64,000 nt of DNA, taken from assembly GCA_023935145.1 (NCBI GenBank), contig CM043699.1, forward strand, positions 131,820,536 to 131,884,535, in the 5' to 3' direction. Below the pieces are notes generated by a model. The model was given only the letters and a program-made list of their open reading frames with translations, searched no databases and had not been told where the DNA came from. This DNA comes from Bretschneidera sinensis (lineage: Eukaryota; Streptophyta; Magnoliopsida; Brassicales; Akaniaceae). This document shows, piece after piece, positions 1-15,427 of this stretch. The translations under genes and the position numbers were made by a program. The first letter of the stretch is position 1. Every line of letters starts with the position of its first letter.

Positions 1-3489
<3,489 letters not shown>

Positions 3490-6370
3490 CGAGATAAACT
3501 TAAAAAAATAAGTTTTGAAATAACAGTTATTAAAATGTATTTTTAATGAAAAATAACAAAAAAATATTTTTTTTTGTTATTGTTTTTTTCAAAAACATAA
3601 AACAAACCCAGATATGTCCTAAACTTAAGTGTTTTTTATTAAATTAAAAGTGAAAATTCAAATTTCAGAAGAGATATATTGTGTAATTAGCAATTAAAAT
3701 ATGTTCAAACCACGTCTAAACTTAAGTTTTAATTCAATGTATAAAAGATTACTCCATATTTTATTTCTTTGTATACATTTTATTTGGGCTTTTATTTGGG
3801 CTTTTTACTATTCTTTAAATGTAATTTGTTCGCACTTGTTGGTAAAGTTAACTAAACTTAAACTATTCAAACTAAATTAATTACCAACTACTATTTCATA
3901 AGTTTGGCTATACTTAAATTGATTAGGTTCAATTGGAAATACAGACCAAAGGGATTGACAGCCAATTACAAAAAAGATGAGCATTTAAAATAATTGCTTT
4001 CTCGATAGCGTATTTAATGAAAGATGGCAGCATCTCTCTTTAAAGTTATTCTTATGGGTAAATTTAAATCAAATTAAATTTAAATTAAAAAAGAATCCAA
4101 GCTCGATTACGAATAAAAAACTTATCCGAGTTAAATCTTAAACTAAAAGAAACTCTTGAATTCAATTCCACCCTTAATTACTGTTACCTTTTTAGGAAGG
4201 AAGGGAGCGTGTTTGCAAATTCTTCAGGAAGCGCGTTTCTTATACCTCTCCCTCTCTAATTGCCTTTTCTGTCCCAATTAGGAAGGGTATGTTATCATGC
4301 AACATGGCCCATAGGCCACATACACACTCCTCTACTATAAGAGAAGAAAGTATCACATAAACATCAATCAGAGCCGCCCATTTAGAGCACTCTGATAACC
4401 ATTCATCATAATAATAAAATGTACTGCCAAATCTATCGCGTACACATTAAAATGAACGGTGAAGATCGAATTATTTAGCATACCAAATATGGTATACGGG
4501 TGTGTTGAGCAACATAATATAATTAATCCATTGTTTTTTTGGTATGTCGTTTATAACAATTCCACGAAAAAAAAAATGCGGTGATTATTGGTTTTTATAA
4601 TTTTGCAAGGGGATAAAAGAGTACATTCTGAGGAATATACCTTTGTTTTGTCGCGGAATTCGAGCCCTGTCCGCCACGTACTTTTTTTAAGAAGCTTGTA
4701 CAAATCCCACGCAAGAAAGTGCACAAAAAGTGTACCAAAAAGAGTCGCCTTTGCCTTTACTTTTTATTTTTCTCTGCTTTTTTGTAGCTCGTCGCTGCTT
4801 TTGTTTCTTCAGGGTAATGACTCATGAGATACTTGCAAGTAGAGGGGGTTACCGGGTTATGGATAAAATTGCACGTTCTTTTTAACGGGTTCAACGTTTT
4901 TCCATCAAAAATCAAAAGTTTATCCAAACTTTTTACTCGATTTATCCTTCAAATACATTAAATCCGTTTCACAAACATATAATGGATAAAAATCAAAATA
5001 AATTAACAGGATATATTTTTTAAAGAATTATTGCACTCAATAAAATCTTAAATTTATAATTTATGCTAACGCCACAAGCGAATCCATATTAAGATCAATG
5101 GGATAGGTGCCCTGATGAAATCTAAAATGATCTTTGATTTTTTAATATGAAATTTCTAGAACGTCACTACAAGTGTATTTTAATTTGCTCTCATGAAAAG
5201 TAATCTTTGAAAAGTGAAAAAGTCGATATCTTTTAAATTGTTTTTTAAGAAAATCTGAATTGAGTTGAGCATTCATGATGGGTGATTTAACCTGTCCATA
5301 CATTTAAACCAAGAGACGTGATTAAAGAACATGTTTATTTGTGTGTGTGTGTTTTTACATGTAAGAAAAAGTTGTTGAACAAAAAAAACTAGAGAGAGAA
5401 ACGCTCACATTATTCCTAACAGAGTAAACTATGGCTCTTAGGTGGTGAAAATTCGTGGGCTTCCCAATTCTGTGATTGTCCATATAACCTAAGGCAAAAT
5501 TATGAATTATTAAGACATAAAGACCCGAGGAGAAATTCAAAATACAAGAAGTTTCGGATTAAACTAGTAAGAAACTCTTTTTTTCGTTGCGATAATTAGA
5601 ACATAATTAGAGAATAAAGAATCTAAGGAGAGCTATAAATAATCATTGTGATGACTTTTTGTATTTAGGAAAGATTAATCAAATTTATTGTAGACTTATT
5701 CTCCCTCTATTTTATGGTGTTTAGTTCTTGTACTCGAAACAAGAGTAATATCCGTTGATCCTATTTCGAATCTGTTGTCTTTTTTTTCAATCTGTTTTTG
5801 AATATGTTGTTTTGTCTTCGATCTGCAACATCATTTTATCACAAATCCTATAAACTGTTCGGACATTTTGAAAGATTCAAATACCATACATCTACATGAT
5901 AGTGAGTTTAAATCGATTACAATACCATTTGTAATACCACCGGTCTATAACTCAAATTACTTTTGAGATCGTTATGTTTTATATATAAACTAGAATTTTC
6001 TTCATTGCACGTACAACCAATATAGGTCCATTTAAACTTTCACGTCCTCGTGAGGATATATCATAAATCAAGCCAATGATTTCAGTCAATTTAAAGCTTA
6101 AATACCATCCATCCAAATGATAGTGGATGTGAATCGATTCTAATATCATTTGTAACACTACGAATACATCTCAAAACTATTAATCAAAATTACTTTTGAG
6201 ATTATAAAACTTTACATATAAACAAAGATATTATCCATTACATTTTGATCCACTACATGATCCTTTTGATATTAACAGTATATCATTTTATTGGGAAACG
6301 AAAAAAAAAATGCCTCTTATGGTATAAAGGCCTCTATATATGAGGGGCATCCTTAGCAATTTCACTATGA
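3490..6370 (+). repeat. Tandem duplication, copy A (~2.88 kb)
   Basis: Copy A runs from about 3490 to 6370 and is repeated head-to-tail as copy B, with an offset of 2880 bp at the left end (3501 against 6381) and 2869 bp in the middle (4588 against 7457). Shared landmarks include GGAAGCGCGTTTCTTATACC (about 4230 and 7090) and the ending GAGGGGCATCCTTAGCAATT (about 6341 and 9150). Inside, near 5870-6230, are two diverged half-repeats with ACCATTTGTAA and AAATTACTTTTGAGAT, a kind of text common in plant repeats. Open frames in the two copies are not conserved as proteins, so I read this as non-coding. Confidence 0.85.
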
Positions 6371-9178
6371 TGACATAGATTAAAAAAATAAGTTTTGAAA
6401 TAACAGTTATTAAATGTATTTTTAATGAAAATGAACAAAAAAGAAATATTTTTTTTGTTATTGTTTTTTAAAATAAACATAAACAAACCCATAAATGTCC
6501 TAAACTTAAGTGTTTTTTCTTTAAATTAAAGGTGAAAATTCAAATTTTAAAAGAGATATATTGCGAAATTAACAATTAAAATATGTTCAAACCATGTCTA
6601 AACTTAAGTTTTAATTCGATGTATAAAAGATTACTCCATATTTTATTTCTTTATATACATTTTATTTGGGCTTTTTACTGTTCTTTAAATGTAATTTGTT
6701 GATGCTTGTTGGTAAAGTTAACTTATCTTAAACTATTCAAACTAAATTAATTACCAATTACTATTTCATAAGTTTGGCTATACCTAAATTAATTAGGTTC
6801 AATTGGAAATACATACAAAAGGATTGACAGTCAATTAGAAGAAAGATAGACATTTAAAGTAATTGCTTTCTCATTAGAGCATTTAAAGAAAGATGACAAC
6901 ATCCCTTTCTGAAGTTACGGTTATGGATAGGTTTGAACCGAATTATATTCAAATTAAAAAAATAAAATTGAGTTTAATTTATAAATAAAAATTTTATTCG
7001 AATCAAATTTAAAATCGAACCAGATTCACTTCCACCCTTAATTACTGTAATCTTTTTAGGGAGGAAGGGAGCGTGTTTGCAAATTCTTCAGGAAGCGCGT
7101 TTCTTATACCTCTCCCTCACTATTTGCCTTTTCTGTCCCAATTAGGTAGGGTCTGTTATCATGCAACATGGCCCATGGCCCCATACACACTCCTATACTA
7201 TAAGAGAAGAAAGTATCACAAACGGGCATGTAAACATCAATCAGAGCCGCCCATTAAGAGTACTCTGATAACCATTCATCATAACACTAATACGTACTGC
7301 CAAATCTATCGCGTAAAAATGAACGGTGAAGATCAAATTATTTAGTATACCAAATATGGTATACGGGTGTGTTGAGCAACATAATATAATTAATCCATTG
7401 GTTTTTTGGTATGTCGTTTATAACAATACCACGAGAAAAAAAAAATGGGGTGATTATTGGTTTTTATAATTTTGCAAGGGGATAAAAGAGTACATTCTGA
7501 GGAATATACCTTTGTTTTGTCGCGGAATTCGAGACCCGTCCGCCACGTACTTTTTTTAAAGAAGCATGTACAAATCCCACGCAAGAAAGTGCACAAAAAG
7601 TGTACCAAAAAAGGCTGCCTTCGCTTTTTCTTTTTAACGGGTTTAACGTTTTTCCATCAAAATCTAATCTTTTTTTTTTCTTCGTAAAAAGTTTGGTTAA
7701 TCCTTCGAACACATGAAATCCGTTTCACAAACATATAATGGATAAAAATCAAAATAAATTAGCGGGATATATTTTTTAATAAATTATTTGTGCTCAATAA
7801 AATATTAAATTTATAATTTACGTTAACGCCACAAACGAATCCATATTGAGATCAATGGGATAGATACTCTACAGAAGTCCAAAATGATCTTTAATTTTTT
7901 AATATGAAATTTCTAGAACGTCACAACAAGCATTTTTTAATTTGCTCCCATGAAAAATAATCTTTGAAAAGTGAAAAGGTCGATGTCTTTTAACTTATTT
8001 TTTAAGAAAATTTGGATTGAGTTGAGCATTCATGATGGGTGACTTGATCTGTCCATACGTTTAAACCAAGAGACATAATTAGATAACATGTTTATTTATG
8101 TGTGTATATTTTTCATATAAGAAAAAGATGTTGGGAAAAAAAAAACTAGAGAGAGAAAACATATTCTAAAAAGAGAAACACTCACATTATTCCTAACAGA
8201 GTAAACTATAGCTCTCGAGTGGTGAAAATTTGTAAGCTTTCCAATTCTATGATTGTCCACATGACCTAAAGCAAAATTATGAATTATTAAGACATAAAGA
8301 CACGAGGAGAAGTTCAAAATACAAAAAGTTTCAAATTAAACCAGTAAGAAACCCTTTTTTTGGTTGCGTTAATTAGAACATAATTAGAGAATAAAGATTC
8401 TAAGGAGAGCTATAAATAATCCTTGTGATGACTTCTTGTATTTAGGGAAGATTAATCAAATTTATTGTAGACTTATTCTCCCTCTATTTTATGGTGTTTT
8501 AGTTCTTGCAATTGAAATAAGAGTAATATCCGTTGACCCTATTTAGAATCCATTGTCTTTTTTTCATTCTGCTTTCGAATATGTTGCTTTGTCTTTAATC
8601 TGCAGCATCATTTTATCACAAATCTTATAAACTGTTTTGACATTTTGAAAGACTTAAATACCATACATTCACATGATAATGAGTTTAAATCGATTACAAT
8701 ACCATTTGTAATACCACCGGTCTATAACTCAAATTACTTTTGAGATCATTCTGTCTTATATATAAACTAGAATCTTCTTCATTGCACATTCAACCAATAT
8801 GGGTTCATTTAGACTTTCACGTCATCGTGAGAATATATCATAAATCAAGCCAATAATTTCAGTTAGTTTAAAGCTTAAATACCATCCATCCAAATGATAG
8901 TGGGTGTAAATCGATTCTAATACCATTTGTAACACTACAAACATATCTCAAAGCTGTTAATCAAAATTACTTTTGAGATTATAAAACTTTACATATAAAC
9001 AAAGATATTCTCCATTACATTTTGATCCATTACATGATCATTTTGATATTAATTGTATCCATTACAATATAAAACGAAATCAATTTTGATCCATTATTGG
9101 GAAACGAAAAAAAAAAAAATCCTCTTATGGTATAAAGGCTTCTATATATGAGGGGCATCCTTAGCAATTTCACTGTGA
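6371..9178 (+). repeat. Tandem duplication, copy B
   Basis: Copy B is the second unit of the direct duplication and ends at about 9178, where it repeats the GCAATTTCACT motif found at the A/B junction (about 6355-6366). By eye it differs from copy A by roughly one base in ten, with many small indels, so the duplication is old. The two half-repeats with AAATTACTTTTGAGAT recur near 8645-8990. It holds no gene I can support. Confidence 0.85.
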
Positions 9179-12100
9179 GAGGTTAAAGGCGTCAAACCCC
9201 CTCGAATTTATTTTGCGACACCGTTTTATAAATTGTATTTTGTTTGCCATTCTCATTTTGCAAATTTAAAGTTAATTATGTGTTCTTTTTTCTTTAATAA
9301 TATATAAATTCTCTTTTTCTAGTTGAAATGTTCTTTTTTCTTTGGTCCCCTCTCCTGACGCGCAATTTAGTTGGTCCATATTTGAAGGTCGGCACTCGCT
9401 ATAAAGCTTGTTTGGTCTGTTTCGGCAGTACTGATCACTTAGCGTGGTAACGACGAATTTAGGTTATATTACCTGGGAAAAAAAAAATAGCTTAGGCGTT
9501 ACGCATTTATATCTGTACTGTTAATAAAACCGAAACTTCATTATCCTAATATTTAATAGTTAATTATTATGATTTAATTGTTAAAAATGCTAAAACTAGT
9601 TTCCTAAATAAGAGTACTCGGAATAGCTGAAAAAACCAATCCATCACTTATTAATATTTGATTATAATTTGATATTTAAATTATTTTTAAAATTAAATTA
9701 TATTAATGTTTGAATCATCTTTTTAAATTTTTAAATAAATTATCGAAATGTTTGATAAAAAAGAGCTAACCGTTCAAAATGATCCCAAAAGTCATGTAAG
9801 ATCTAGATTACAATCTACCACCTGATTTGAGAACCTGAATACCAAACATACTCTAAATCGTTTTTGGCCTGCCTAAACTTAATTACCAATATCAAATATT
9901 TAAATACATGTGGACATCAAACTATTTTCGTTAAATCGCTGTGGTACACCTTTGTAATGTCAAAGTTTTGGGAGTGTTTAATTTGAGCGTTTGCGGTTAA
10001 GAAACTAATGTTCAAATTATAACCAATTTTGGGCATTTATCATATTTTTTGTAAATAAAAATAATGTCATGTCATCTTTTAAGAATTCAATAAAATGTGT
10101 TGTTGATATGATGTTATTTTTATTTTGTGATAAAATTCTGTCCGTAAAAAAATAAATGAAGGTTAAGATTAATTTAATTTGAGTCTAAAATTTCCTTTCA
10201 AAATTGAGAGAATTGAAATCTCTCACTACAAAACGATAAATACTATATCTTTCTTTTATCAATTTTTATTTCTTAATTATTTTTTTTCATCTTTACATTT
10301 TTCAAACTTAAGATTTATTGTGAAAGCCAGCTTGAGTTTTGGAGATAAATTTTCATTTTTTTTAGATTATTATTAGTGGAGGCACATTGAATATGTTAAT
10401 GGAGACAATTTATTAGTATTAAAAAAAATTCAAAGGAAATTGGGATTTGACAGGGACATGCACCAATAAGTCAAAATAGATCCATCTTTGACGGGCACGG
10501 TACTTTTATGGGCGCCGTAGAACAATAAAAAAATATAAGTGAAAGTCAATTTTCTAGTAATTCAACAAATTTGCTTCCTTTTTTTATTTCATTCTAGAGG
10601 TCCAAACAGACGCTTTATCAGTATATTTTTCTTGTTCTGTTATGTTGGAATTTGGAATTTATATCCCATGAATTACCATTTTTGCTGTAATTCATTTTGT
10701 ATCTAAACTTTCTCAAATCTCAATACTGAATTTTGTATCTAAACTTTTTTGGATGCAGAAAATATGGTTTTTCTGTGGTCGAATTGCTTCTTGTGGTTTT
10801 GGTAGTAAACCTTGCAGGAAAAAAAAAAGAAGAGAAAAATATATCAAACGCATGTATTTGTCATTTTGTCCATTATGCTTAAACAACAAGGGAAGACTAT
10901 GGAATCTCTTTCGTGTTAGGCTAAATTTGAGATGTCCAATTTTTTCAGTATTGCGTGTTTATCTCTTTAAAGTAGTGAAGTAATTTATATTAAAATAGAT
11001 TCCTTTAAAAGTACTCCAACTTATAAAACTGAAGCCAATGGGATTATGCCACGTAAAGAGCTTGACTTTGACTATAGAGAACCCGACTTCCATTTTTTCT
11101 TGTAGAGCTACATTTCCAATAATTGTGGGTATATTGTATTATTGTCAAAATGATATATTGGACATTTGTGTGAAGTCCACAAACCAGGTTTGACTTCGTT
11201 TTAGATAAGGAACCCACAAAAAGTAAACCATAGTTCCTTGTAGAACCAAAATATGTTCGAACAACACGAAACATCCTTTTTTTTTTTTTTTTTATTGGTA
11301 GATGAACGTTTAAAATTAGACTCATGATCGATGAGAATTGATATTCTTTGATATTAATTTTAACTAACACGATTTTAGTTCAAAAAATAAGGATTTTATC
11401 TTTTTTTTTTATTTATTTATAAATTTCGATTTTTTTCCTTTGAAAATTGAATTATTTGATAGATTTAAAGTTATGGCCCAAACAGCCTAAAATTATTAGC
11501 ACCCAAGTTCTTATTAAGGCCCAAATTGTAGTAACTTTCAGCTGATGTAGTTATGAATCAGTGGATTGAAGTCATGAACTCATGATTACATTTTACATCA
11601 AGGTAGAGAATTCTCTCCTCACACGTTTAGGCAATAATTTCTTCCATATATCTGATAGATCAGTTTGCTACTGCTGACCAAATGAATCAAGGCCATGTGC
11701 AAGTGCGTATTACACTCTCCGGCCTGCTGCAGTGCTGCCTGCACATGATAGAAGAATGGACCACAGTGAGTATTAATGGAATGACATATCATGATGAATT
11801 GTCATTAATTGGTTAGTTTGTGCTCTCAAGAAAGAAAAATATTTGATTAATTCAGATTTAAATTATTAAGTTTAAATTCATTTTAAATTTTATTGATAAT
11901 ATTAATATAAATATGAGATTTAAAAAAATAATATTATTAATAAAAAATTTATAATTATCAATAAAATTTTAAATAAATCTGAAATTTTAATTTTAGATCA
12001 ATATTTTAAATTCAATGTAACCAAATATTCTTTATCAAATCGCATTAAAACCGTAATAATAACGCTATCTCCTCTCTCTCTGAGCATGGCAACAAAAATG

Positions 12101-13750
12101 GAGTACTGGACTACACCACTATTTTCAATTGATATTGCCAAGGAACTGATCAGATTCCTTGGTAGAAAGAATATCTATCTTAAAAAACCCATGCAAATTG
12201 GGAATTTATTCAAAATGAAAAGAGGTATTAAAGGAGAGAGTGCCATCTGAGACTTGACTTTACAATGCAGAGACTGCACACTGTATAATTATTACATAAG
12301 ACATGGGAATTAGGTTTTGTTTTGTAGGAAGATATGCAGTGAGAGACAAAAGGAAAAGTCAATAAAGTTGAAGTGTGGGAGAAACCCCATTTGTAGCTAA
12401 GCTCCTAGGGGTTTGTTTATGTTATTTCTCTCTCTCTCTCTCTCTCTGTTTTTGGATTGGTTGCCACAGTTTTGCTTCATTACGAATAATACATGCATGC
12501 ATGGTCATCTAGACAACCGAATTCAACGGTCAAACTCCTCACTGCAACTGATTAAATGACCTGTTCTTTTTAATGGTTTATTTCCTTTTCTCTCAGCTTT
12601 TTTTCCTTTAATTATGTTTGGGCTAATTGCAAATATTAAACTTTTAAGGATGTATTATATAAACAACAAGTACCGATCAAAAACTCATCAAAACTTAATT
12701 GCATCAATTATATTAAAATGTATAAAAAATTCGATTAAACAAATTTTTATCGAATTAAACTTTTGAAATAATTCATAATCCAATTATTCTTAACAATTTT
12801 TGAGCGTTAGGTTTTGTATTTGATCCTAAAAGAAACCTCGTTTTTACCCTTAATGATGTGCATCACGGTTTTTAATTATTTCATTTTATGTGATTGGTTT
12901 TGAATCTTTAATCAGTTGGGTTTAACTTTCATTTTAAATTGTTACAGTTGAGTGCACCGTAAATCTCTAAAAAATTTCGACTTGCATGGGAAAATAAATT
13001 AAAATATATAAAGAGATTAATTGAGCTTTTTTCTCATTAACTTAAATTTTTAGGGTCACAATTATTCTTAAGAATATTATCATGTGATTTAGATCATCCA
13101 TGCATGATTAAACTATGTTTAGAACAAATGAATTATATAAATTATATGCATTTAGTTTGTAATTCTATATATATTATGTTTGGATAGATAAAAACTATAG
13201 AATTCATTTCGAAATAAATTTATTATGAAATTGCGTTAGTGCGTTGTAATTAAATTCTATCAAAATTGATGAAATTTATAAATGAATTCTACAAAATAAA
13301 AAGTAAATAGTTATATTGATCAAAATACCATTTCTTTTTCCAATCTCTCCCTACTATCTCAATCTTTCTCCCTTCTCTTTTAAATTCTTTAGTTAATTTA
13401 TTCCAAACATTTTAATATAAAAAGGTGGAACATAAAAATTTATTTCATTTTAAATTTAAATATTTTTTATTTGAAAATGAAATGATCTAATTTCATTTTC
13501 TTTTGGTTTTAAACATAGTTTAAGATTAAAATTTGGAAAGGGCAAAACAAGATGAAAGAAAAATTGATAAATAAAAGGTAAAGGAAAGGGGTGGGGGAAG
13601 TGAAAAATGGTATTAACAGTTGATATCGAATCAAAGAAAACAAACTCTCAATTTCCACCCTGTCTCCCTTTGCACATCAGCCCTATCAGTTGTATTATCG
13701 ACCCAATTATACATTCAGCATTTATTTCATTCTGTGAACAACACTTCTAA
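9179..13750. other. Gene-poor spacer left of TAS3
   Basis: AT-rich spacer with no supported protein gene or RNA gene. A CT microsatellite lies at about 12427-12448. A short inverted repeat (CATGTGCA near 11694 and TGCACATG near 11741) can form a small hairpin but has no miRNA-like arms I recognise. The right end is presumably the upstream region of TAS3. Confidence 0.5.
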
Positions 13751-13758
13751 TATATATA
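13751..13758 (+). promoter_or_regulatory. Putative TATA box of the TAS3 transcript
   Basis: TATATATA followed by GC lies about 270 bp upstream of the 5' miR390 site, which would place transcription start near 13785. It is a sequence match plus position only. Confidence 0.45.
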
Positions 13759-13905
13759 GCAACACACAATCTTCCTTTTCTTTTCATGCCACTGCTCACC
13801 AAAGGGTCAGCTTTTACGTATACAAGAGCTATACCTTAGCTACTGAGGACATTGTCTTCAACCCATTGGTCTCCTCCACCCATTTTCTTTGTCGTCCTAA
13901 TAACC

Positions 13906-14022
13906 ATGGCTCAGATGGCATGTGAACCATTTGTGCCCTCCTTGGTCATGGACCTTACACTTCGTCATCTAAGTCAAAACCCTAGTGCTATAAGAGAATT
14001 ATTACCAGAGAAAATGTTGTAG
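13906..14022 (+). CDS. Short ORF ending just before the 5' miR390 site
   Basis: A 38-codon ORF with a strong start context (ACCATGGC) begins MAQMACEPFVPSLVMD and ends at TAG (14020-14022), 7 nt before the 5' miR390 site at 14030. In known TAS3 RNAs a short ORF of this kind loads the RNA on ribosomes, which pause in front of the AGO7-miR390 complex and help siRNA production on membranes. The peptide has no recognised domain and probably matters less than the act of translation. An alternative in-frame start lies at codon 4. Confidence 0.65.
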   Translation: MAQMACEPFVPSLVMDLTLRHLSQNPSAIRELLPEKML

Positions 14023-14029
14023 AGACCTT

Positions 14030-14050
14030 GGCGATATCTCTCCTGAGCTT
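14030..14050 (+). promoter_or_regulatory. 5' miR390 target site of TAS3
   Basis: The 21 bases pair with miR390 except for a mismatch at 14034 (opposite miRNA base 17) and a G:U pair at 14039 (miRNA base 12). The bases opposite miRNA positions 10 and 11 are paired, so unlike the classic non-cleaved 5' site this one might be cut. It serves as the AGO7 docking site. Confidence 0.9.
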
Positions 14051-14105
14051 ATTCTTCTTACATTTTTTCTTTTTTTCTTTGAAATCAATGATGACCGCTC
14101 CTATT

Positions 14106-14126
14106 TTCTTGACCTTGCAAGTCCGA
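14106..14126 (+). ncRNA. tasiARF, TAS3 phase D6(+)
   Basis: It begins TTCTTGACCTTG, identical to the start of known tasiARF, and sits exactly five 21-nt steps upstream of the first small RNA from the 3' cut. Base 13 is C where the common form has U; C pairs perfectly with the usual ARF target (CTTGCAAGG), where U would wobble. Base 17 is U instead of A, and the last bases also differ from the common form. Confidence 0.9.
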
Positions 14127-14220
14127 AAATATGGAGTTCTTGTTCACATTTGCTCTAGGTGCTCTTCAAGAAGTTCAAAGTGTAAGAGTTCTGTTATGGG
14201 TTCATCGAAATTATTCTTTC

Positions 14221-14241
14221 CCTTCTATCCCTCCTGAGCTC
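14221..14241 (+). promoter_or_regulatory. 3' miR390 target site of TAS3 (cleavage site)
   Basis: Bases 14225-14240 (CTATCCCTCCTGAGCT) pair without a break with miR390 positions 2-17. The miRNA 3' end and base 1 are unpaired, which is typical of the cleaved TAS3 site. Predicted cleavage is between 14231 and 14232 and sets the register of the siRNAs. Confidence 0.9.
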
Positions 14242-14339
14242 TCTTTCTCTCTCTCTTGTTTTCTATGAGATATATCTACAATTTATTTCTATGCATCAGC
14301 TTTGGAGATAATTTTGTAAATGTTTCTTATGGAAGCGTA

Positions 14340-14735
14340 ATAAGATTAGAATCAAAGAACAATGTGTTAGTTTATTTGTGTGCGCGCTTGTTTCCTACTG
14401 TGTTTGGCATGTATGGAAAAGGAGTGACATAATTCTAGGTGGCATAAAAACCCTTTCCATGGTGTTCATTAGTTGCTTAATTTTGCCATTGCTGATGTAA
14501 GGGATAGGATCATTAGGTCTGATAAAGTTTCTTTGCTTGACAGTACGTAGCATAGCTAGTAATTGGGGGCTTCCTTGTGTAATTGGTTGTCTTTCTGTTG
14601 TTGTTGCTGGGTTTATTTTGTAGCAGGTTCTGCGTTGTTTCTTTGTAGGTTGTAGACTTGTTGAAGGTTCTGCGTGGTTCCTTCTTCTAGGTTCTGCGTG
14701 GTTCCTTGTGTAATATTGCTTTATTAAAAAAAATT
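14340..14735 (+). mobile_element. LINE 3'-end relic
   Basis: In broken frames the translation shows blocks like VWHVWKRSD followed by FAIADVRDRIIRSDK. These resemble the end of the plant LINE reverse transcriptase ORF. A tail of GGTTCTGCGTGGTTCCTT repeats and an A-run (14727-14735) follow. At least one stop and one frameshift break it. It lies directly downstream of TAS3 and may be part of its 3' flank. Confidence 0.5.
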
Positions 14736-15427
14736 CTTAACTTAAAATGGATTAAAACGCTGTCGTGTTATCCTTGCCACGCCATTCAATCCCATGAAGA
14801 CTGTATGGATAATAATATAGACGAGGGGAAAAGGAAAAGGAAAAGGTATCATATTATTGTATATTTGTTAGTTAACACACAAAAGAATTTGCACAACTGA
14901 TATTAATCTATCCATATCCCCCCAATCCACATTCAACACATAAAAGTAACTCTATACATAAAAGAATTGAAGGCAACAAAATTAAATTGCTGCAGGTTTA
15001 TCTTCTATTTCTCAAATAACCATCAAGTGGCAAAGGGGTAAGAATGGGGAGTTTTTCTTTTTCAACTCTCCACAAATTTAAATGGCCTACTTCCGGAGAA
15101 ATAAACAAGAACAAAACTTATGCAAGTTCGTAAAGTTCGCACAAATAGGCATGGCGTATGATTAATTTCAGCTACTTCATCATGGACGTCACATGCATCA
15201 ATCAACAGTTATCAACAGTTGTAAATACTACAGTGACACAGAGGCCTGTATATTTAACTACATACAAATAAAAAATTTACAGAACCATAGCCTCTGCATA
15301 CTATAATGACCTATCTTTCTTTCACACTTCAATAATTTTATATATACAAAAGGTTATCACTCAACAATAGCGCACACTTGCACTTTAATCCTCCTATTAA
15401 AATATTCCTCATTTTTTTTCAGTTTAT
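14736..15427. other. COP1 3' UTR and TAS3-COP1 spacer
   Basis: The part nearest 15427 is the 3' UTR of the minus-strand COP1 gene. An AATAAA-like string on the minus strand overlaps the stop codon, but the poly(A) site cannot be placed. The rest is spacer. TAS3 and COP1 are convergent here, about 1.1 kb apart. Confidence 0.5.

Larger units (their letters stand above)
13785..14300 (+). ncRNA. TAS3: TAS3 trans-acting siRNA precursor (single-tasiARF type)
   Basis: Seen: two miR390-complementary sites (14030-14050 and 14221-14241) face the same way and flank a block containing TTCTTGACCTTG. Cutting the 3' site at the canonical position, between 14231 and 14232, and counting back in 21-nt steps makes the sixth small RNA exactly 14106-14126, which is the tasiARF-like sequence. 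Known: TAS3 RNA is bound by miR390-AGO7 at both sites, copied by RDR6 with SGS3 and diced by DCL4; tasiARF then silences ARF3/ARF4-type mRNAs to set leaf polarity, phase change and lateral root growth. Inferred: transcript ends are approximate, set from the TATA box and the 3' flank. Only one tasiARF is present, so this is the short type rather than the type with two adjacent copies. Confidence 0.92.

Noticed and set aside
4588..7687. Paired ORFs (4588-4827 and 7457-7687) beginning MVFIILQGDKRVHSEEYTF in the two repeat copies
   Set aside because: They are similar only because the DNA is duplicated. The frames diverge after about 35 codons, and there is no domain or codon bias.
11692..11750. 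Short hairpin (CATGTGCA ... TGCACATG) as a MIRNA gene
   Set aside because: The stem is only about 8 perfect pairs with poor continuation, and it has no known miRNA sequence.
14051..14220. Second tasiARF copy between the miR390 sites
   Set aside because: I looked for another TTCTTGACCTTG-like string in register, and none is present.
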